Source of the DNA: JAYEHL01 sp041653935
Lineage (GTDB): Bacteria > Chloroflexota > Dehalococcoidia > E44-bin15
DNA length: 64,000 nt
Direction of reading: 5' to 3'
NCBI GenBank assembly: GCA_041653935.1
Contig: JBAZEO010000001.1
Span: forward strand, 1,054,001-1,118,000
Shown here piece after piece: positions 61,669 through 64,000 of the stretch (the first letter of the stretch is position 1; every line of letters starts with the position of its first letter). Both the position numbers and the translations under genes were made by a program. The notes below the pieces were generated by a model. The model worked only from the letters and a program-made list of their open reading frames with translations, ran no database searches and was not told the DNA's origin.

Positions 61669-62964
61669 ATGACACAGTTAGAGCTGGCAAGGAGCGGGGG
61701 GATATCCTTTGAGATGAAGCGCGTCGCCGCGGACGAGGGCGTCACGCCGGAGTTCATACAGCAGGGCATCGCCGAAGGCACTATCGTTATCCCGTCGAAT
61801 AAAAAACACAAGATAACTCAGCACTGCGCTATCGGCAAGGGTACAAGGGTCAAGGTCAACGCCAACATCGGAACATCGGCCGACAGCGGAACCAAAGAAA
61901 CCGAGCTTGAGAAACTGAGGATCGCCGTCGAATGCAAGTCGGACACGGTGATGGACCTGAGCACGGGCGGCGACCTGCAGGCCATACGCAGAGCGATAAT
62001 CAACGAAAGCCCCGTACCGATTGGCACGGTTCCCATCTACCAGGCCGCGCTGGGGGCCATCAAGAGCAAGGGCGCGCTGGTCAACATGACCGCCGACGAC
62101 ATCTTCAAGGCCATCGAGGATCATGCCGCGGACGGCGTCGATTTCGTCACGGTTCACTGCGGCGTCACCAGGGCATCCATCGAAAGGCTGAAAAATCAGG
62201 GAAGGGTCACCGACATCGTCTCGCGGGGCGGGGCCATCCTGCTCGGCTGGATACTGCACAACAATAAGGAAAACCCGCTGTACGAGCAGTACGACCGACT
62301 GCTCGAAATAGCTAAGAGACACGACATGACGCTGAGCCTGGGCGACGGCCTGCGCCCCGGCAGTATAGTCGACGCCACGGACAGGGCCCAGATCGAGGAG
62401 CTTATAATCCTGGGCGAGCTGGTGGCCCGGGCCAGGGTGGCCGGCGTGCAGGCCATGGTGGAGGGGCCGGGGCACGTGCCGCTGGACCAGATAGCGGCCA
62501 ACGTAGAGCTGGAAAAAAGCGTATGCAATGGGGCCCCGTTCTACGTGCTGGGGCCGCTGGTCACGGATATCGCCGCCGGATACGACCACATAACCGGCGC
62601 TATCGGCGGCGCGATAGCGGCCATGGCCGGAGCCGATTTCCTTTGCTACGTCACGCCGTCCGAGCACCTGGGCCTGCCCGGGACCGACGATGTCAGGCAG
62701 GGCGTCATCGCGTCGCGCATCGCGGCCCACGCCGCCGACGTCGCGCGGGGGGTCAGGGGCGCCCGCGAAACCGACCGAAAGATGTCTGTAGCACGCAAGA
62801 ACCTCAACTGGGAGGAGCAGGCCAGGCTGGCGCTGGACCCGGAGAAAGTGCGCTCCCTACACAAGAAGAACACCGCCTCCGGCGATACCTGCACCATGTG
62901 CGGCGGCATGTGCGCCATGAAGCTCGTGTCCGAATACCTCGGCAAAAGCGTCGAGAAGTGCTAG
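61669..62964 (+). CDS. thiC: Phosphomethylpyrimidine synthase ThiC
   Basis: Radical SAM enzyme converting aminoimidazole ribotide to HMP phosphate, the pyrimidine half of thiamine. 431 aa, the shorter form without the long N-terminal domain. Key parts: RVKVNANIGTS, TVMDLSTGGD, PVPIGTVPIYQA, VEGPGHVPLDQI and the C-terminal cluster motif CTMCGGMCAMK (C-x2-C-x4-C). AAGGGG precedes ATG 61669; an earlier in-frame ATG at 61648 lies in the terminator. Controlled by the TPP riboswitch; thi4 follows after a repeat. Confidence 0.97.
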   Translation: MTQLELARSGGISFEMKRVAADEGVTPEFIQQGIAEGTIVIPSNKKHKITQHCAIGKGTRVKVNANIGTSADSGTKETELEKLRIAVECKSDTVMDLSTGGDLQAIRRAIINESPVPIGTVPIYQAALGAIKSKGALVNMTADDIFKAIEDHAADGVDFVTVHCGVTRASIERLKNQGRVTDIVSRGGAILLGWILHNNKENPLYEQYDRLLEIAKRHDMTLSLGDGLRPGSIVDATDRAQIEELIILGELVARARVAGVQAMVEGPGHVPLDQIAANVELEKSVCNGAPFYVLGPLVTDIAAGYDHITGAIGGAIAAMAGADFLCYVTPSEHLGLPGTDDVRQGVIASRIAAHAADVARGVRGARETDRKMSVARKNLNWEEQARLALDPEKVRSLHKKNTASGDTCTMCGGMCAMKLVSEYLGKSVEKC

Positions 62965-63040
62965 GTTTATTTTGGTAGGGGAGTCCTTTCATGCAACATT
63001 GTTTATGGAAGGATTCCTCGCAACGACAAGTTCAAAGAGT

Positions 63041-63174
63041 GGTAAAGGAGAGAAGTCTCTCCTTTCAGGGGTTTGGGGGTGTCCCCTAAATCTTAATGTC
63101 CCCCAACGTATGGGGGACTAACAGGGGGTTCGGTTATTGTTTCCCCCTTTCAAGGGGGATAGCAGAGGGTGTAA
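63041..63174 (+). repeat. Family A intergenic repeat, third stem type
   Basis: First stem is AAAGGAGA/TCTCCTTT around GAAGTC, a third compensated version; then GGGGGTGTCCCCT, GTCCCCC-AACGTAT-GGGGGAC, TTCGGTTATTGTTT, CCCCCTTTCAAGGGGG. It sits between thiC and the thi4 homologue. Confidence 0.9.
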
Positions 63175-63193
63175 TCATTTAAAGGAGTTCTAC

Positions 63194-63970
63194 ATGCCCA
63201 TATTCCAACCGGTGGAAGAGCGGGACGTCACCAGAGCGATAATCCGAAAATTCTCCTCTCAATTCGACGAATACGTCCAGAGCGACGTCATCATAGTCGG
63301 CGGAGGCCCCGCCGGACTCATCGCAGCCATCGACTTATGTAAAAAAGGCGTCAAAACCCTCATCATCGAGCGCAACAACTACCTCGGCGGAGGGTTCTGG
63401 ATAGGCGGCTACTTCATGAACATCCTCACCATCCGCGCGCCGGCGCAGAAGGTATTGGATGAGCTGGGCGTGCCCTACGAGAAGTTCAGCAAGGGGCTTT
63501 ACACCGCCAGCGCTCCCCACACCTGTGCCGCCGCCATCGCTGCAGCATGCAATGCAGGCGTCAAGATATTTTCGCTCACATCGCTGGAAGACCTCATAAT
63601 CAGAGGCGACAAGCGCGTCGCCGGCGTAGTTATCAACTGGAGCCCCATCGCGCATATACCAAAGGAAATGTCCGCACTCGACCCGGTGCCGCTGGAGTGC
63701 AAAGTTGTTATCGATGCTACGGGTCACGACGCCGGCGTGGTCAAGAAGCTGGAGAAGCGCGGCCTGCTCCGGACGCAGGGCGAGGGCCCGCTCTGGATCA
63801 CCGCCTCCGAGGACCAGGTGGTGGAGCACACCGGGGAGGTGTATCCCGGCCTGGTGGTCTGCGGCATGGCGGTGGGGACGGTATACGGCGTGCCGCGCAT
63901 GGGCCCCACGTTTGGCGGGATGCTCCTTTCAGGTAAAAGAGCTGCCACAATCGCTTCACAACTGCTGTAA
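63194..63970 (+). CDS. Thi4-family thiazole synthase homologue
   Basis: 258-aa FAD/NAD-binding protein of the Thi4 family, which makes the thiazole half of thiamine. Dinucleotide loop DVIIVGGGPAGLIAAID, ERNNYLGGG, KVVIDATGHDA and PRMGPTFGGMLLSGK are typical. In yeast Thi4 a Cys (sulfur donor) and in archaeal Thi4 a His precede the conserved DP; here the segment reads KEMSALDPVPLE with Ala at that place. It may use free sulfide or have another role. AAAGGAG lies 6 nt before ATG 63194. Position after thiC supports thiamine synthesis. Confidence 0.88.
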   Translation: MPIFQPVEERDVTRAIIRKFSSQFDEYVQSDVIIVGGGPAGLIAAIDLCKKGVKTLIIERNNYLGGGFWIGGYFMNILTIRAPAQKVLDELGVPYEKFSKGLYTASAPHTCAAAIAAACNAGVKIFSLTSLEDLIIRGDKRVAGVVINWSPIAHIPKEMSALDPVPLECKVVIDATGHDAGVVKKLEKRGLLRTQGEGPLWITASEDQVVEHTGEVYPGLVVCGMAVGTVYGVPRMGPTFGGMLLSGKRAATIASQLL

Positions 63971-64000
63971 TACCTGCTATCATATACGAACCGCGTAGCA

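Noticed and set aside
16640..63180. Insertion sequences or transposase genes as source of the repeats
   Set aside because: No transposase, integrase or recombinase gene was recognised anywhere in the window; mobility of the repeats remains an inference.

Overview
The window looks like chromosomal DNA from an anaerobic member of the Chloroflexota, most likely class Dehalococcoidia. The evidence is a 23S rRNA gene with its own promoter and no 16S gene upstream (16S and 23S are separated in Dehalococcoides), a large secreted BNR/Asp-box protein of the type proposed as the S-layer of Dehalococcoides, strictly anaerobic enzymology (ATP-dependent benzoyl-CoA-reductase-like subunits and activases, Thi4 with ThiC, desulforedoxin-like proteins, radical SAM enzymes), and good sigma-70 style promoters. 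No phage, insertion sequence, CRISPR array or tRNA gene was found.

Layout. 1-2.2 kb: 5' three quarters of 23S rRNA (minus). 2.4-7.3 kb (minus): prfA-prmC-glnA and hisS. 7.3-14 kb: a surface-protein locus. Two secreted or membrane proteins lie on the minus strand; on the plus strand two c-di-GMP-I riboswitches each precede a secreted protein with a WxL-like C-terminal domain, followed by a membrane-anchored WxLIP-like protein. 14-17.5 kb: a RelA/SpoT-type synthetase with a degenerate hydrolase domain, rpsT and a class II aldolase. 17.6-25.6 kb: a 7.9-kb GLUG/InlB-repeat adhesin gene split by one in-frame TGA. 25.6-29 kb (minus): zinc alcohol dehydrogenase, LsrF-like aldolase, two tandem desulforedoxin-like proteins and signal peptidase I. 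29-38 kb (plus): yebC, ruvC, ruvA, a methyltransferase, a B12-binding radical SAM enzyme, a membrane-anchored nuclease-like protein, an ATPase, two lipoproteins (one chagasin-like, one transglutaminase-like) and rimO. 38-41 kb: the BNR protein. 41.5-43.7 kb: uvrB plus an overlapping 47-aa ORF. 43.7-49.4 kb (minus): an operon of TauE-type permease, family-4 uracil-DNA glycosylase, ftsK and a fused accDA. 49.5-51.5 kb: a lipoprotein, acpP and plsX. 51.8-57.5 kb (minus): a benzoyl-CoA reductase / 2-hydroxyacyl-CoA dehydratase-like cluster (two D-type subunits, two activases, one fused to a ferredoxin) with an odd zinc-ribbon/Lys-Pro-rich membrane protein in the middle. 57.7-61.4 kb: DegV, a second chagasin-like protein, a thioesterase, and an AT-rich island of zinc-ribbon/TPR proteins. 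61.5-64 kb: TPP riboswitch, thiC and a thi4 homologue.

Intergenic spaces are unusually full of hairpin repeats. Family A is about 130 bp with nine full or partial copies in both orientations; its first stem varies by compensating changes. Family B is a short palindrome with a GTAGGGGC-like edge and about eleven copies, four of them in a row at 57.5 kb. Composite blocks of further G/C-run repeats fill most gaps over 250 bp.

Strongest leads: the c-di-GMP-switched WxL-like surface module, a uracil-DNA glycosylase ending in a sliding-clamp-type peptide on a long charged tail, the covarying family A repeat, a terminator-like hairpin inside the 23S leader, and an Ala at the catalytic Cys/His position of the Thi4 homologue.
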